A stretch of DNA of 64,000 nt from Calothrix sp. MO_167.B12. GTDB lineage: Bacteria > Cyanobacteriota > Cyanobacteriia > Cyanobacteriales > Nostocaceae. This document shows positions 44,331-54,602 of the stretch, piece by piece. Location: positions 1-64,000 of the forward strand of contig JASJCJ010000001.1 of assembly GCA_030066045.1 (NCBI GenBank), read 5' to 3'. Position numbers and translations under genes: made by a program. The first letter of the stretch is position 1. Each line of letters opens with the position of its first letter. Below the pieces are notes generated by a model. It worked only from the letters and a program-made list of their open reading frames with translations. It was not told where the DNA came from and did not search any database.

Positions 44331-46118
44331 ATGCGAACTCACTATTGCGGCGAACTCCGAAACACGGACATTGGAGCAACTGTTACCTTATACGGCTGGG
44401 TAGACCGTCGCCGCGATCATGGGGGCGTGATATTTTTAGATTTACGCGATCGCTCTGGCATTGTGCAAATTGTCAGTGATCCCCAACGCACACCAGATTC
44501 CTACGAATTAGCCAACTCTCTGCGTAATGAATATGTTGTGGAAATCCAAGGAAAGGTAACACAACGTCCAGAAGAATCCTTGAATACCCGTATACCTACA
44601 GGGGAAGTAGAAATTTACGCCGAGCAAATCAACTTGCTCAATGGCGTTCACAAACAACTACCTTTCCAAGTTTCCACTGCGGAAACAGATCCGGTAAAAG
44701 AAGAATTACGACTCAAGTATCGCTACTTAGATTTACGACGCGATCGCATGGCAAGTAATTTACAAATTCGTCATCAGGTAGTGAAAGCTATGCGTCGGTT
44801 CCTGGAAGATAATGAAGGGTTTATTGAAGTAGAAACCCCTGTCTTAACCCGTTCTACCCCCGAAGGTGCTAGGGATTTTATTTTACCCAGCCGTGTCAAC
44901 CCCGGTGAATGGTTTGCTCTACCCCAATCACCCCAACTGTTCAAACAGCTATTAATGGTGGCTGGTTGTGACAGATACTATCAAATAGCCCGTTGTTTCC
45001 GGGATGAGGATTTACGGGCTGACAGACAGCCAGAATTTACCCAGTTAGACATGGAAATGAGTTTTATGTCTGTAGAAGATATTATCGCCCTGAATGAGAA
45101 ATTAGTGGCTCATATCTTTAAAGCTGTCAAAGGAATTGATTTACCTGGTGCATTTCCCCGACTTACTTATGCTCAAGCCATGGAACGCTACGGTACAGAT
45201 AAGCCAGATACCAGATATGGTTTAGAACTAGTGGATGTTTCTGATATCCTCAAAGATAGTGGCTTCAAAGTCTTCCGGGAAGCGATCGCCCATGAAGGAA
45301 TTGTGAAAATTCTGCCCATCCCCAATGGTAATGATGCTATTTCCAATGTCCGCATTAAACCTGGTGGAGATATCTTTAAAGAAGCCACCGAAGCTGGTGC
45401 TAGGGGGTTAGCATTTATCCGGGTACGGGAAGATGGGGAAATAGATACCATTGGTGCTATTAAAGACAACCTCACCCCGGAACAAAAACAAGAAATTTTA
45501 ACTCGTACAGGTGCTCAACCCGGGCATCTACTTTTATTTGGAGCAGGTGATACCGCCACTGTCAATAAAACCTTAGATAGATTGCGGCAATTCATGGCTA
45601 AGGAATTCCAGTTAATCGAGCCAGGTAAAAATAATCTGCTGTGGATTACTGATTTTCCCATGTTTGAATGGAACGCCGACGAAAAGCGTCTAGAAGCTTT
45701 ACATCACCCCTTTACCGCTCCCCATCCCGATGATATCAACGATCTAAAAACAGCCCGCGCCCAGGCTTACGACCTAGTTCTCAATGGCTTTGAAATTGGT
45801 GGTGGTAGTTTGCGGATTTACCAACGGGAAATCCAAGAGCAAGTATTTGATGCGATCGGACTTTCTCCAGAAGAAGCACATAATAAATTTGGCTTTCTCC
45901 TAGAAGCATTTGAATATGGAACCCCACCCCACGGTGGTATTGCTTATGGCTTGGATCGATTAGTAATGTTACTGGCCAAAGAAGAATCAATCCGTGACGT
46001 AATCGCCTTTCCGAAGACACAACAAGCACGATGTTTGTTAACAGAAGCACCTGCCAGTGTAGATGATAAACAGCTCAAAGAGTTGCAAGTTGCCTCTACC
46101 TATAAGCCCAAACCATAG
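44331..46118 (+). CDS. aspS: Aspartyl-tRNA synthetase
   Basis: 595 aa, normal bacterial length. N-terminal OB fold ([20 protein letters not shown]), class II catalytic core with motif 2 ([25 protein letters not shown]-like) and motif 3 ([13 protein letters not shown]), and the bacterial insertion (GAD) domain between about 290 and 410. It charges tRNA-Asp. The ATG at 44331 lacks a strong ribosome-binding site. A tandem repeat array lies about 150 bp upstream. Confidence 0.97.
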   Translation: MRTHYCGELRNTDIGATVTLYGWVDRRRDHGGVIFLDLRDRSGIVQIVSDPQRTPDSYELANSLRNEYVVEIQGKVTQRPEESLNTRIPTGEVEIYAEQINLLNGVHKQLPFQVSTAETDPVKEELRLKYRYLDLRRDRMASNLQIRHQVVKAMRRFLEDNEGFIEVETPVLTRSTPEGARDFILPSRVNPGEWFALPQSPQLFKQLLMVAGCDRYYQIARCFRDEDLRADRQPEFTQLDMEMSFMSVEDIIALNEKLVAHIFKAVKGIDLPGAFPRLTYAQAMERYGTDKPDTRYGLELVDVSDILKDSGFKVFREAIAHEGIVKILPIPNGNDAISNVRIKPGGDIFKEATEAGARGLAFIRVREDGEIDTIGAIKDNLTPEQKQEILTRTGAQPGHLLLFGAGDTATVNKTLDRLRQFMAKEFQLIEPGKNNLLWITDFPMFEWNADEKRLEALHHPFTAPHPDDINDLKTARAQAYDLVLNGFEIGGGSLRIYQREIQEQVFDAIGLSPEEAHNKFGFLLEAFEYGTPPHGGIAYGLDRLVMLLAKEESIRDVIAFPKTQQARCLLTEAPASVDDKQLKELQVASTYKPKP

Positions 46119-46145
46119 AATAAATTAGAAATCAGTAATAATGGC

Positions 46146-46178
46146 GGACATCCCGACGGATAGTCCCCATTTTTATTT
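46146..46178 (+). terminator. Likely intrinsic terminator of aspS
   Basis: GGACATCC and GGATAGTCC pair with one bulge across a short loop (46146-46165), followed by CCATTTTTATTTT. It is about 28 bp after the aspS stop. Confidence 0.55.
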
Positions 46179-46353
46179 TAAATCAATTCAATCGTCAGCT
46201 TTTTATAGTTTTCAGTAGATACACCCTTGTTATTTGTCATCTTAATTAATTAAGTTGTATGTATTGATAATCTAAAAAAAATATGAAATTCATTTAAAGC
46301 CACTACCTATACCAAGATTTGTAGTTATATTATTTATTGTGAGCAAAAAAATA

Positions 46354-46449
46354 TTATAGCGGTTCCCAAGCAATTGAAGTACACTTACACTTTGTATATC
46401 AAAACAAGTAGTTTAAAAGCGTACCTCACTAGATTGAGAACCGCTATAA
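46354..46449. repeat. MITE-like element, TTATAGCGGTTC ends
   Basis: Perfect 12-bp inverted ends TTATAGCGGTTC (46354-46365) and GAACCGCTATAA (46438-46449) around 72 bp of unique-looking sequence. Confidence 0.75.
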
Positions 46450-47370
46450 CTATCATCAGTTGATATGTTGCAAGTAAATTTATCACTAAACAACTTAAAA
46501 ATAAATGAGCGAATAAGTAAGCGATTTATTGTTGGTTTATGGAGCATGATGAAAATACAATGTAACTGAGCCAAATTAAAAAATCATCATTGACTAATAT
46601 GTAGTCTCTAGCAGCACTCATTTAATTGTGGAAGCAGATTTAGGCTTAAAGGTTAATTTTTTACACATTACAAGTCAAAATGTTTTCAATGATTAAACAT
46701 AATTTCTATTCCTAATTTAAGCATCTAACATAGTACAGCTATCAGACTAGCATAATAGAGATTAATATATTTAAGTGTTCTTGTGCAATTATTTATAGGC
46801 TTAAATATTACTTAACATCTATTCCCAATTAAAATTAAAACTGCTATTTTCACAAAAAAATTTCAATATTTTGCTGATGTTTACCAAATAGTAGTGAATA
46901 CAATAAATAACAACTCTGATATTGCGTAAACTCCTAACTAACATATTTTATAATCCCTATATAGCAAGGCTTTTAGCCAAACAATAAAAATGTGTTTGTT
47001 TCATTCGTTGCTAGAAACGAAAAAACGTAGCTAGTCAGAGGCTCATATCTTGTACCTAACCGTATAAATTTGGAAAAACTTAAATCAGGCGCAATAAAGT
47101 TACATTATTTTACTGAGCTTTTTCCCTTAATACTATGTGATTTAATCACATAAATTTATATTGGTGCAAGATGGGAGTAAATATCTAAATTAAATATTGA
47201 ACCAAGATGAATTGATGGAGCTGGGCTTCGATGGTTATTTGATCTCAGTCCCTCCAACGTAACCTTCTTTATCCTGTTAGTTTGCAATTTGGAAGCAAAG
47301 TGTGTTTTCTATAAGCAAAGTATGTCGAGGATAGGTCATTAACCCTTAGTTGTGGAGAGAGGAGGTCGAA

Positions 47371-47796
47371 TTGCAGAGAAGGTGTGACCGAAATCGGAAA
47401 CGTTCAAAACGAAGAGCAATATACTGTCCAATTCATGGATGTTATTTAGATAGTGTTAGTCAAAAGTATCCATTATTTGCCTCGAGCCCAGGACAATTAC
47501 AGCATCGAGGGGTACGGAAACGAGAAGCATTAATCTTAATAGCTTCTCAAACAGCAGTCACTCTTAAAAATGAGTGGTTAGAGGCTTTTTGGTGCAAGGA
47601 GTGTCAGCAAAAAAAGTGGTATCATATTCATAAATCATCCACTAACATCTATGAAGTTGCAGTTGCATCTCCAGAACTTTGGCAACAAGTAATGGGGGTT
47701 ACTTATCCCCAAGGAAATCCTTCTGTTGGTGAATTTACTAGTCGAAATTCACGAACAATGAACTATCGGGGACATCAATACTTTGATCAAGTATAA
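47371..47796 (+). CDS. Small basic Cys-rich protein at head of exopolysaccharide locus
   Basis: 141 aa from TTG 47371, which has GAGGAGG 6 bp upstream; a TTG at 47350 would add 7 residues. The N-terminus is strongly basic (RRCDRNRKRSKRRA), then CPIHGC, then a helix and CKEC near residue 85. The two Cys pairs and nearby His could bind zinc. The second half (WYHIHKSSTNIYEVAVASPELWQQVMG) has a WYH signature that I think I have seen in cyanobacterial proteins near glycan genes, though I cannot name a family. A regulatory or nucleic-acid-binding role is a guess. Confidence 0.6.
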   Translation: MQRRCDRNRKRSKRRAIYCPIHGCYLDSVSQKYPLFASSPGQLQHRGVRKREALILIASQTAVTLKNEWLEAFWCKECQQKKWYHIHKSSTNIYEVAVASPELWQQVMGVTYPQGNPSVGEFTSRNSRTMNYRGHQYFDQV

Positions 47797-48191
47797 CACT
47801 AGGGACAGTTTTACAAGTTGCCGATGCTCTGGAAGAGTGGGGCTACACGTACTAAGTCCGCCTACGCGGACTAGGAAAAATTAGGGTTTTTAGTCTGCAT
47901 AAGTGGACTTTGATAGTGTAGCCCCAAGCTACTTTGCTCCAAGCCGCCTTTGGGGTCTATAGCCTGTTGGCGCAGTCTGCCGCAAGCTTGGGTTTTAGGG
48001 GTTTGAAAACACGCCCTAGGGTTAAAGGTTAGGGCAAATTGAGAGTCCAGAATGAATGCTTGGTAAACCTTTCCCTCCTGATCTGATTTCTGCCTCCGGC
48101 TCTCGCTGCCTGATTCAAACAGATTGCAGATTTATCACAAATATTTACAATTTCCAAATCAGGGGATAATTTTTCCAATTTGTATGCAGAT
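47797..48191. other. Gap with small inverted element
   Basis: TGGGGCTACAC (47838-47848) and GTGTAGCCCCA (47916-47926) form an 89-bp MITE-like unit; inside is AGTCCGC-CTAC-GCGGACT, a 7-bp hairpin. A CTCCAAGCCGCC repeat follows. Promoter for the next gene is not obvious. Confidence 0.55.
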
Positions 48192-50771
48192 ATGAAAATA
48201 GCCTATCTAGTTAATCATTATCCTCATGTGAGTCATAGCTTCATCCGACGAGAAATTGTAGGTATTGAAGCTTGGGGAATTGAAGTCGCTCGGTTCTCCA
48301 TTCGTCCCTGTACCTCTAAATTAGTTGACGAAGCAGACAAACTAGAACTAGAGAAAACTCAATCTATTCTTGGTATTGGTATTCTCAGCATATTCTTAGT
48401 TGTAATTCAAGTTTTCCTCACTAAACCCATTTCCTTTCTGAGAAGTTTACAGCTAACTTGGAAAATAGGCTGGCATTCAGACCGAGGAATTGTCAGAAAT
48501 TTAGCGTATCTGGTTGAAGCATGTGTGCTTCTGATTAAATCGTCAGATTTGGGAATAACCCACATTCACGCTCACTTCGGTACTAATTCAACTACAGTAG
48601 CGATGCTTTGTCATGCTCTAGGTGGTCCATCTTACAGTTGTACCATTCATGGTCCCCAGGAATTTGACAGAGCTACTGTTCTTGCTTTAGATGAGAAAGT
48701 TAAACGAGCATCTTTCGTAGTAGTTATCAGTTCCTTCGGTAAGAGTCAGTTATATCGATGGTGCGATCGCCAATATTGGTCAAAAATTCATGTAATTCAT
48801 TGCGGCGTAGATGAAAAATTCTTGCGCGAATATGAGACTCCGATGTCAGAAGAGCCTCGTCTAGTTTGTGTTGGTAGACTGGACGAACAAAAAGGACATT
48901 TACTTTTAATCGAAGCAGCAGCTAAATTAGCCGCTGAAGGATTAGATTTTAAATTAGTATTTGTTGGTGATGGTTCTTTGAGAGGTGAGATTGAAACTGC
49001 GATCGCTCAACTGAATTTACATGATCACATTGAGATTACTGGTTGGGCTAGTAGTACTCAAGTGCGAGACCAAATATTAGCTGCACGAGCCTTAATATTA
49101 CCTAGTTTTGCTGAAGGTTTACCAGTAGTAGCAATGGAAGCCTTAGCTTTAGGCCGTCCAGTAATCAGTAGCCGTATTGCTGGGGTTCCTGAATTAATTG
49201 AGCATGAAAATTGCGGTTGGTTGGTAACACCCGGTTCATTGGAAGATTTAACAGCAACTATGGGTGAGGTATTGCAGTTACCAGTAGAAAAACTCAAACA
49301 AATGGGTGAAACCGGGAGTAAACTGGTTGCTCAACGGCATAATATAACAACCGAGACGGGGAAATTAGCAGAACTATTTTGGTGTAAAGATATTTCCCTC
49401 ACAATCAAATCAGCTATCTCAAGCAAATCATCAAGCACCCTCAAAAAAAAAGCTATTAATGCTACTATTTGGACTATTATTGCGTATTTTGGCGGTCATG
49501 TAATTAGATTTGGAACTAATCTCATTCTGACTCGCTTACTAGTTCCAGAGTATTTTGGTTTGATGGCTTTAATAAATACTTTTATGTCTGGGTTACAAAT
49601 GTTCTCAGATATTGGTGTTGCTCCTAGTTTGATCCGAAATAAACGCGGTGACGAACCTGATTTTTATAATACAGCCTGGACAATACAGATTATACGTGGA
49701 TTTGGATTGTGGCTAGCTAGTATATTAATTGCTTGGCCGATAGCAACATATTATCAACAACAACAGCTACTATGGTTAATTCCAATTGTTGGTATAAATG
49801 CTTTGATGAATAGCTTTCAATCGACCAGTAAATTTACTCTCCAACGCCATTTAGAACAGAGTAAACGAACAATATTTATTATTATAGGGGTAGCATACAG
49901 GAACATTATCACCATCACATGGGCTTTATTAAACCCTACAATTTTGGCAATTATTGGTGGTAGTTTAATCTCAGGATTAATAGATATTTTTCGTAGTCAT
50001 AAACTGATTCCTCAAATATCCAATCGCTTTACCTGGGATAAAAATGCTGCTAAAGAAATTTTTTCCTTTGGTAAGTGGATATTTATATCTACAGCAATGA
50101 CATTTTTGGCAATGCAATATGACAAGCTAACACTGCCAAAATTATTTTCTTTTGAAATGCTGGGTGTTTATACCGTTGCTTTTACCCTCGCAGAAATGCC
50201 CAAACAGATAATTGCTGGGATTAGTGGAAATGTCATTTTTCCTATAATTGCCAAATTTCAAGATTTACCCCGCAAACAACTAAGAGAGAAAATTATAAAG
50301 AAGCGGTGGCTATTACTAATTGGCATGGCACTTGTTGTGTCTCTGGTAGTTTGTTTTGGCGATCTGCTCATCTTGACACTATACGATAACAGATATAAAG
50401 ATGCTGCTTGGATGTTGCCAATTTTGTCCTTAGGAATGTGGCCGGCCCTACTACCAATGACAAATGCTAAATCTCTAATAGCTATTGGTAAGCCTATATA
50501 TATCGCTATTGGCAATTTCGTTAAATTTATTTATATGTTTATTGGTATACAATTAGGATTTTCTCTAATGGGAATTTTGGGAGTCATAATCGTTATTGCT
50601 TTTAATGATCTACCTGTTTATGCAGTAGTCAATTATGGTCTTTGGAAAGAAGGTCTAACAGGAATATGGCAAGATATTATGATAACATTATTTCTAATCT
50701 TATTAATATTTTGCATTGTATTTTGTCGCTATTCCCTAGGATTTGGATTACCAATTAATGGTATTTTGTGA
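48192..50771 (+). CDS. Glycosyltransferase (GT4) fused to Wzx-type flippase
   Basis: 859 aa from ATG 48192 (MKIAYLVNHYPHVSHSFIRRE, the usual GT4 opening). Residues 1-405 are a whole GT4 enzyme: HIHAHFG, VGRLDEQKGH, and the donor site EGLPVVAMEALALGRPVISS. A 15-residue Ser/Lys linker follows, then from about 418 a complete MOP-superfamily flippase with about 12 spans (LKKKAINATIWTIIAYFGG, ILTRLLVPEYFGLMAL, PKQIIAGISGNVIFPIIAKFQ). Nine A residues (49443-49451) encode the junction. I know of such proteins as separate enzymes. One chain could add a sugar to the lipid-linked repeat and pass it to the flippase on the same membrane face. Confidence 0.88.
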   Translation: MKIAYLVNHYPHVSHSFIRREIVGIEAWGIEVARFSIRPCTSKLVDEADKLELEKTQSILGIGILSIFLVVIQVFLTKPISFLRSLQLTWKIGWHSDRGIVRNLAYLVEACVLLIKSSDLGITHIHAHFGTNSTTVAMLCHALGGPSYSCTIHGPQEFDRATVLALDEKVKRASFVVVISSFGKSQLYRWCDRQYWSKIHVIHCGVDEKFLREYETPMSEEPRLVCVGRLDEQKGHLLLIEAAAKLAAEGLDFKLVFVGDGSLRGEIETAIAQLNLHDHIEITGWASSTQVRDQILAARALILPSFAEGLPVVAMEALALGRPVISSRIAGVPELIEHENCGWLVTPGSLEDLTATMGEVLQLPVEKLKQMGETGSKLVAQRHNITTETGKLAELFWCKDISLTIKSAISSKSSSTLKKKAINATIWTIIAYFGGHVIRFGTNLILTRLLVPEYFGLMALINTFMSGLQMFSDIGVAPSLIRNKRGDEPDFYNTAWTIQIIRGFGLWLASILIAWPIATYYQQQQLLWLIPIVGINALMNSFQSTSKFTLQRHLEQSKRTIFIIIGVAYRNIITITWALLNPTILAIIGGSLISGLIDIFRSHKLIPQISNRFTWDKNAAKEIFSFGKWIFISTAMTFLAMQYDKLTLPKLFSFEMLGVYTVAFTLAEMPKQIIAGISGNVIFPIIAKFQDLPRKQLREKIIKKRWLLLIGMALVVSLVVCFGDLLILTLYDNRYKDAAWMLPILSLGMWPALLPMTNAKSLIAIGKPIYIAIGNFVKFIYMFIGIQLGFSLMGILGVIIVIAFNDLPVYAVVNYGLWKEGLTGIWQDIMITLFLILLIFCIVFCRYSLGFGLPINGIL

Positions 50772-50962
50772 TATAAAAAATGGATTAAAAATTACAAGAA
50801 ACGAGATTTTTCAAATATTATATATCAACTTATATCAAAATTGCTGTAAGTGAGATAGACCAATTACAGAGTGGCTTTTAAACCTTGGAATCTTAATTCG
50901 TTAATTCACCTCATAAACATCGAATCTGCTGTAATATATAAATCAATTAGCTATTTTTGAAT

Positions 50963-51853
50963 ATGAAATTACCCGGTTTTCTTATTATTGGTGCTGCAAA
51001 ATCAGGAACTACCAGTTTATACCAATACCTAAAGAAACATCCACAAGTGTATTTTCCTCCTAAAGATGCTAATCCATTATTAGGGAGTAAAGAGCCTAAT
51101 TTTTTTGGTGATGATAATAAGTATGCATTGGGAATACAAGCTTATGCTTCCTTGTTTAACAATGCCCAATCCTACCAGATTTGTGGAGAAGCATCAACAG
51201 ACTATACCAAATTATCAGAGTTTCCTCGAGCCGCAGAACGTATAGCAAAGACACTCCCCCATGTGAAGTTGATTTACATCATGCGACATCCTGTAGAGCG
51301 TGCATATTCTTATTATGTACATCTTCAACGTAATCAAAAAGTAGAAGAAACATTTGAGCAGCATATTCAAAGAGCAAACATTTGTTTGGATGGCAGCAAC
51401 TATATGATGCAAATCGAGCAATATCTTAAATTTTTCCCCAGAGAGTCTTTGTTATTACTGTTAATGGAAGAATTAATTCATAACCCTGCTCTAACCTTAC
51501 AGAATATTTGTCAATTTTTGTCCATTGATGATGGTATTGATTTAACCTTAGGTAACAAAATAATTGCTAATGCAGGTCGGAGTCATTTTAATGATAATAT
51601 TAGAGGAAAAATTACTGCACCATTCCGCTCAATTCCGGTACTAAATATAGCGGCAAAAAAAATACCCCAATCTTGGCGCGATCTAGCTTATTCAATGATT
51701 AAAGAGATGCCATTTGCTAAAAATATTCAACAACAATATTTACCACAACCAATGCTTCCAGAAACCCGCCAGCTTTTGTTAAATAAATTCAAAAAATCTA
51801 ATGAAGAACTAGCTGATTTTATGAAATATGACTTATCACATTGGTCTAATTAG
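50963..51853 (+). CDS. Sulfotransferase 1
   Basis: 296 aa from ATG 50963; a TTG 6 bp earlier is also possible. PAPS 5'-phosphosulfate loop GAAKSGTTSLYQYL (about 10-23), 3'-phosphate site RHPVERAYSYYVH near 110, Ser-X-Y region EASTDYTKL. Cytosolic, no membrane span. It moves sulfate from PAPS onto a sugar hydroxyl, most likely of the exopolysaccharide made by this locus. It is not closely similar to the other two sulfotransferases here. Confidence 0.88.
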   Translation: MKLPGFLIIGAAKSGTTSLYQYLKKHPQVYFPPKDANPLLGSKEPNFFGDDNKYALGIQAYASLFNNAQSYQICGEASTDYTKLSEFPRAAERIAKTLPHVKLIYIMRHPVERAYSYYVHLQRNQKVEETFEQHIQRANICLDGSNYMMQIEQYLKFFPRESLLLLLMEELIHNPALTLQNICQFLSIDDGIDLTLGNKIIANAGRSHFNDNIRGKITAPFRSIPVLNIAAKKIPQSWRDLAYSMIKEMPFAKNIQQQYLPQPMLPETRQLLLNKFKKSNEELADFMKYDLSHWSN

Positions 51854-51940
51854 TCAGTCGTAGTCACACAGAAATTACGACTTAAGATAAAATTAACTTC
51901 TTTATATACCCTTGATGAAAAATTTTGAACCGAACATAAT

Positions 51941-53371
51941 ATGAGTCCCCAAGCACAACTTGTCATGATCCTCTGGTTGCCAGTTGTTCTTTACCTATTT
52001 ATTCGGTTTTCAGCTCAAAGGGCAGTTGTTATCAGCTTTATCGTGGCGTGGCTTTTTCTACCACAAAAAGCGGGATTTGCCTTTCCCGGATTTCCAGATT
52101 ATGAAAGGATGTCAGCTACTTGCTACAGTATATTGCTAGCTACATTTATTTTTGATATTCAACGCTTCCGCTCATTTAAATTTAGCTGGCTTGACTTACC
52201 AATGCTAATTTGGTGTGTATGTCCTTTTGCTTCTTCGATGAGTAATGGCTTGGGAGCTTATGATGGACTAGCACAATTACTGCAACAAACTGTATCCTAC
52301 GGAATACCTTATTTTCTTGGTCGTATATACCTAAATAATCTAGTTGGATTACGCCATTTAGCAATTGCAATATTCACAAGTGGGTTAATTTATGCTCCTT
52401 TATGCATATATGAAGCTCGTATGAGTCCAGTGTTTCATCGAATGGTTTACGGTTACGTTGATGTAAGAGCTTTTGCTCAGGGATTTCGTTACGGGTCGTT
52501 TAGACCGACGGTATTTATGCAACATGGTCTTGCAGTTGGTATGTGGATGATGGCTGCAACATTTATTGGAATCTGGTTATGGCAATCTGGGGTAATCAAG
52601 CAAATATGGGGCATTCCCATGATGTGGTTAGTTGCGGGATTATTAGTCACATTCGTAATAGTTAAATCAACTGGTGCATATTTCTATTTGTTGTTGGGAT
52701 TAATTATTATGTTTGTTGCCAAAAAATTTCGTACTGCTTTGGCAATGTTATTAATCATTGCGGCTATGTCTTCTTACTTATATATGGGGGCAAGTGGAGC
52801 ATTTACTAGCGATCGCATTGAGGGGGTTGTCTCGGCTTTAGAAGTTATAGTTGAGCCAAGTCGAGCTTCATCTTTAGGATATAGAATGAGTAATGAAGAA
52901 TTACTCTCAGAAAAAGCACGGCAACAGCCAATTTTGGGTTGGGGAGGTTGGGGAAGAAACCGTGTATATAAAGAAATTTGGACAGGTGAGTTGGTAAGTA
53001 TAGCAATTACCGATAGCTTATGGATTATTGCCTTTGGTATTAACGGATCGGTAGGTTTAATTGCTTTATTTAGTTCTTCCCTACTACCTGCTGTAAGTTT
53101 TTTCTGGTTAAGGTATCCAGCCAAATCCTGGTTTAAAACTGAAATTGCACCAGCAGCAGTATTATCAACGGTTACAACCTTATATATGTTGGACTGTACT
53201 TTAAATAATATGCCAAATCCAGTGTTTACACTAGCAACCGGGGGTATTGCGGGATTAGTACTTAACAAGACAGAAACTCAAAAACTAGCAAGTCGTTCAT
53301 CCCCAATTCGTCGTTCTTTACCTCGGTCACAGATAACACCTTCTTTAAAACCAAACAAAGTAAGATATTAA
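51941..53371 (+). CDS. O-antigen polymerase/ligase-like membrane protein (Wzy type)
   Basis: 476 aa with about 11 spans, starting at residue 5. A large extracytoplasmic loop between about 295 and 360 carries ...ILGWGGWGRNR..., the pattern seen in WaaL/Wzy-type proteins of the O-antigen ligase group. It would join repeat units on the outer face after flipping. It lies 87 bp after the sulfotransferase gene and 10 bp before the next GT gene. Basic, unstructured tail (RSSPIRRSLPRSQ). Polymerase versus ligase cannot be told from sequence. Confidence 0.8.
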   Translation: MSPQAQLVMILWLPVVLYLFIRFSAQRAVVISFIVAWLFLPQKAGFAFPGFPDYERMSATCYSILLATFIFDIQRFRSFKFSWLDLPMLIWCVCPFASSMSNGLGAYDGLAQLLQQTVSYGIPYFLGRIYLNNLVGLRHLAIAIFTSGLIYAPLCIYEARMSPVFHRMVYGYVDVRAFAQGFRYGSFRPTVFMQHGLAVGMWMMAATFIGIWLWQSGVIKQIWGIPMMWLVAGLLVTFVIVKSTGAYFYLLLGLIIMFVAKKFRTALAMLLIIAAMSSYLYMGASGAFTSDRIEGVVSALEVIVEPSRASSLGYRMSNEELLSEKARQQPILGWGGWGRNRVYKEIWTGELVSIAITDSLWIIAFGINGSVGLIALFSSSLLPAVSFFWLRYPAKSWFKTEIAPAAVLSTVTTLYMLDCTLNNMPNPVFTLATGGIAGLVLNKTETQKLASRSSPIRRSLPRSQITPSLKPNKVRY

Positions 53372-53381
53372 TCAATGAGTG

Positions 53382-54578
53382 ATGTATAAAAATTTGAGAA
53401 TTCTATACGCCGCTGGTCCAGGGAACGTGATTGGTACTTATCAATATTGGATTCAAGGAGAGGACGATCCATCCCAGGTTTCAGTTACCTATTCTAGTCA
53501 ATTCTACGATGTTTGTCGTGATTTAGATGCACAAGCTTATGTAATTTCATCCCATAGAGATCGACAGTTGTTACATGATGGTAAATTTACCATAGAACAT
53601 CGTCCATTCCCTATACCTAAAGCATCGGGTCTTCTATACCACTTAGTTAATTTCTGGTATGGTTTAGGGATAATTATCTCGGCAGTTCGTTTTCAAGCTA
53701 ATGTTATCGTAGTAGCTGATGGCACAGCGCACTGGTTTCTCTTTTCCTTACTACCTTGGTTGGGAATTAAAGTTATTCCTTCACTACACTGCGTACTTTG
53801 GTGCAAGTATCTTCCACAAAGCAAGATAAATAGATTATTCCTAAAGCTTAGTCATCACCTATTTGCTCGCCAATCCACCGCAATTATGGTTGCATCAAGT
53901 GATATTGAGAAACAGATAGTACAGATTACTACCAATCAACATCAACCAATAGTAGAATTTTTACCATTATATCGACGTTCAGAGTTTGCAAGAGTAGGTA
54001 AACCAGATGAAAAACATTTACCTTTTAGAGTGTTATTTGCAGGTCGCATTGAGCCAAATAAAGGTGTTTTTGAACTTCTGGAAATTGCCAAGAGTTTCCA
54101 GTCACAAGGTAGACAGGATATTGTGTTTGATATTTGTGGAAATGGTTCTGCACTAGAGGATTTATGTTTAGCAGTCGAGAAAGCAAACATAAATTCTTTA
54201 TTTGTGTGTCATGGTCATTGTAATAAAGCACAAATGCAAGAAATGTTTAACCAGGCACATGTTGTTATTGTGCCGACAAAAACAAATTTTGTAGAAGGCT
54301 TTAACCAGGTTGTTGCGGAAAGTATTTTATCTGGTCGTCCTGTTATTACTTCAGCAGTTTGTCCAGCTTTATCTTATGTGCGAGAAGGAGTTGTAGAAGT
54401 GCCACCAGATGACATTAAAAGATATGGTGATGCTTTACTAAAATTATCCCATGATCTCCATTTCTATAAACAAAAGCAACAGGCTTGTCTAGGTTTACAA
54501 GAACAATTTTATGATGTGTTCCAAAGTTGGGGAGCTAAACTCAAGTCTATTATTATGGATATTCAGGATAGTAAATAA
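53382..54578 (+). CDS. Family 4 glycosyltransferase
   Basis: 398 aa from ATG 53382 (GTG at 53379 would add one residue). GT-B: an N-terminal acceptor half (LRILYAAGPGNVIGTYQYW) and a donor half with LFAGRIEPNKGVFELLEIA near 210 and EGFNQVVAESILSGRPVITS near 305. A hydrophobic patch at about 90-145 could insert in the membrane. Starts 10 bp after the polymerase gene. Acceptor and sugar unknown. Confidence 0.86.
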   Translation: MYKNLRILYAAGPGNVIGTYQYWIQGEDDPSQVSVTYSSQFYDVCRDLDAQAYVISSHRDRQLLHDGKFTIEHRPFPIPKASGLLYHLVNFWYGLGIIISAVRFQANVIVVADGTAHWFLFSLLPWLGIKVIPSLHCVLWCKYLPQSKINRLFLKLSHHLFARQSTAIMVASSDIEKQIVQITTNQHQPIVEFLPLYRRSEFARVGKPDEKHLPFRVLFAGRIEPNKGVFELLEIAKSFQSQGRQDIVFDICGNGSALEDLCLAVEKANINSLFVCHGHCNKAQMQEMFNQAHVVIVPTKTNFVEGFNQVVAESILSGRPVITSAVCPALSYVREGVVEVPPDDIKRYGDALLKLSHDLHFYKQKQQACLGLQEQFYDVFQSWGAKLKSIIMDIQDSK

Positions 54579-54602
54579 TTAGAATTAACAAAGTAATTAA
54601 AT

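Larger units (their letters stand above)
46119..47349. other. 1.2-kb AT-rich gene-free region upstream of the exopolysaccharide locus
   Basis: Contains the aspS terminator and a MITE (46354-46449). No ORF, tRNA or repeat that I can support in the remaining sequence. It probably holds the promoter of the plus-strand exopolysaccharide locus, but no motif stands out. Confidence 0.5.

Noticed and set aside
46119-47349. Possible tRNA or riboswitch in the long gap
   Set aside because: I found no cloverleaf with a conserved T-loop and no known riboswitch core; only the terminator and one MITE are supported.
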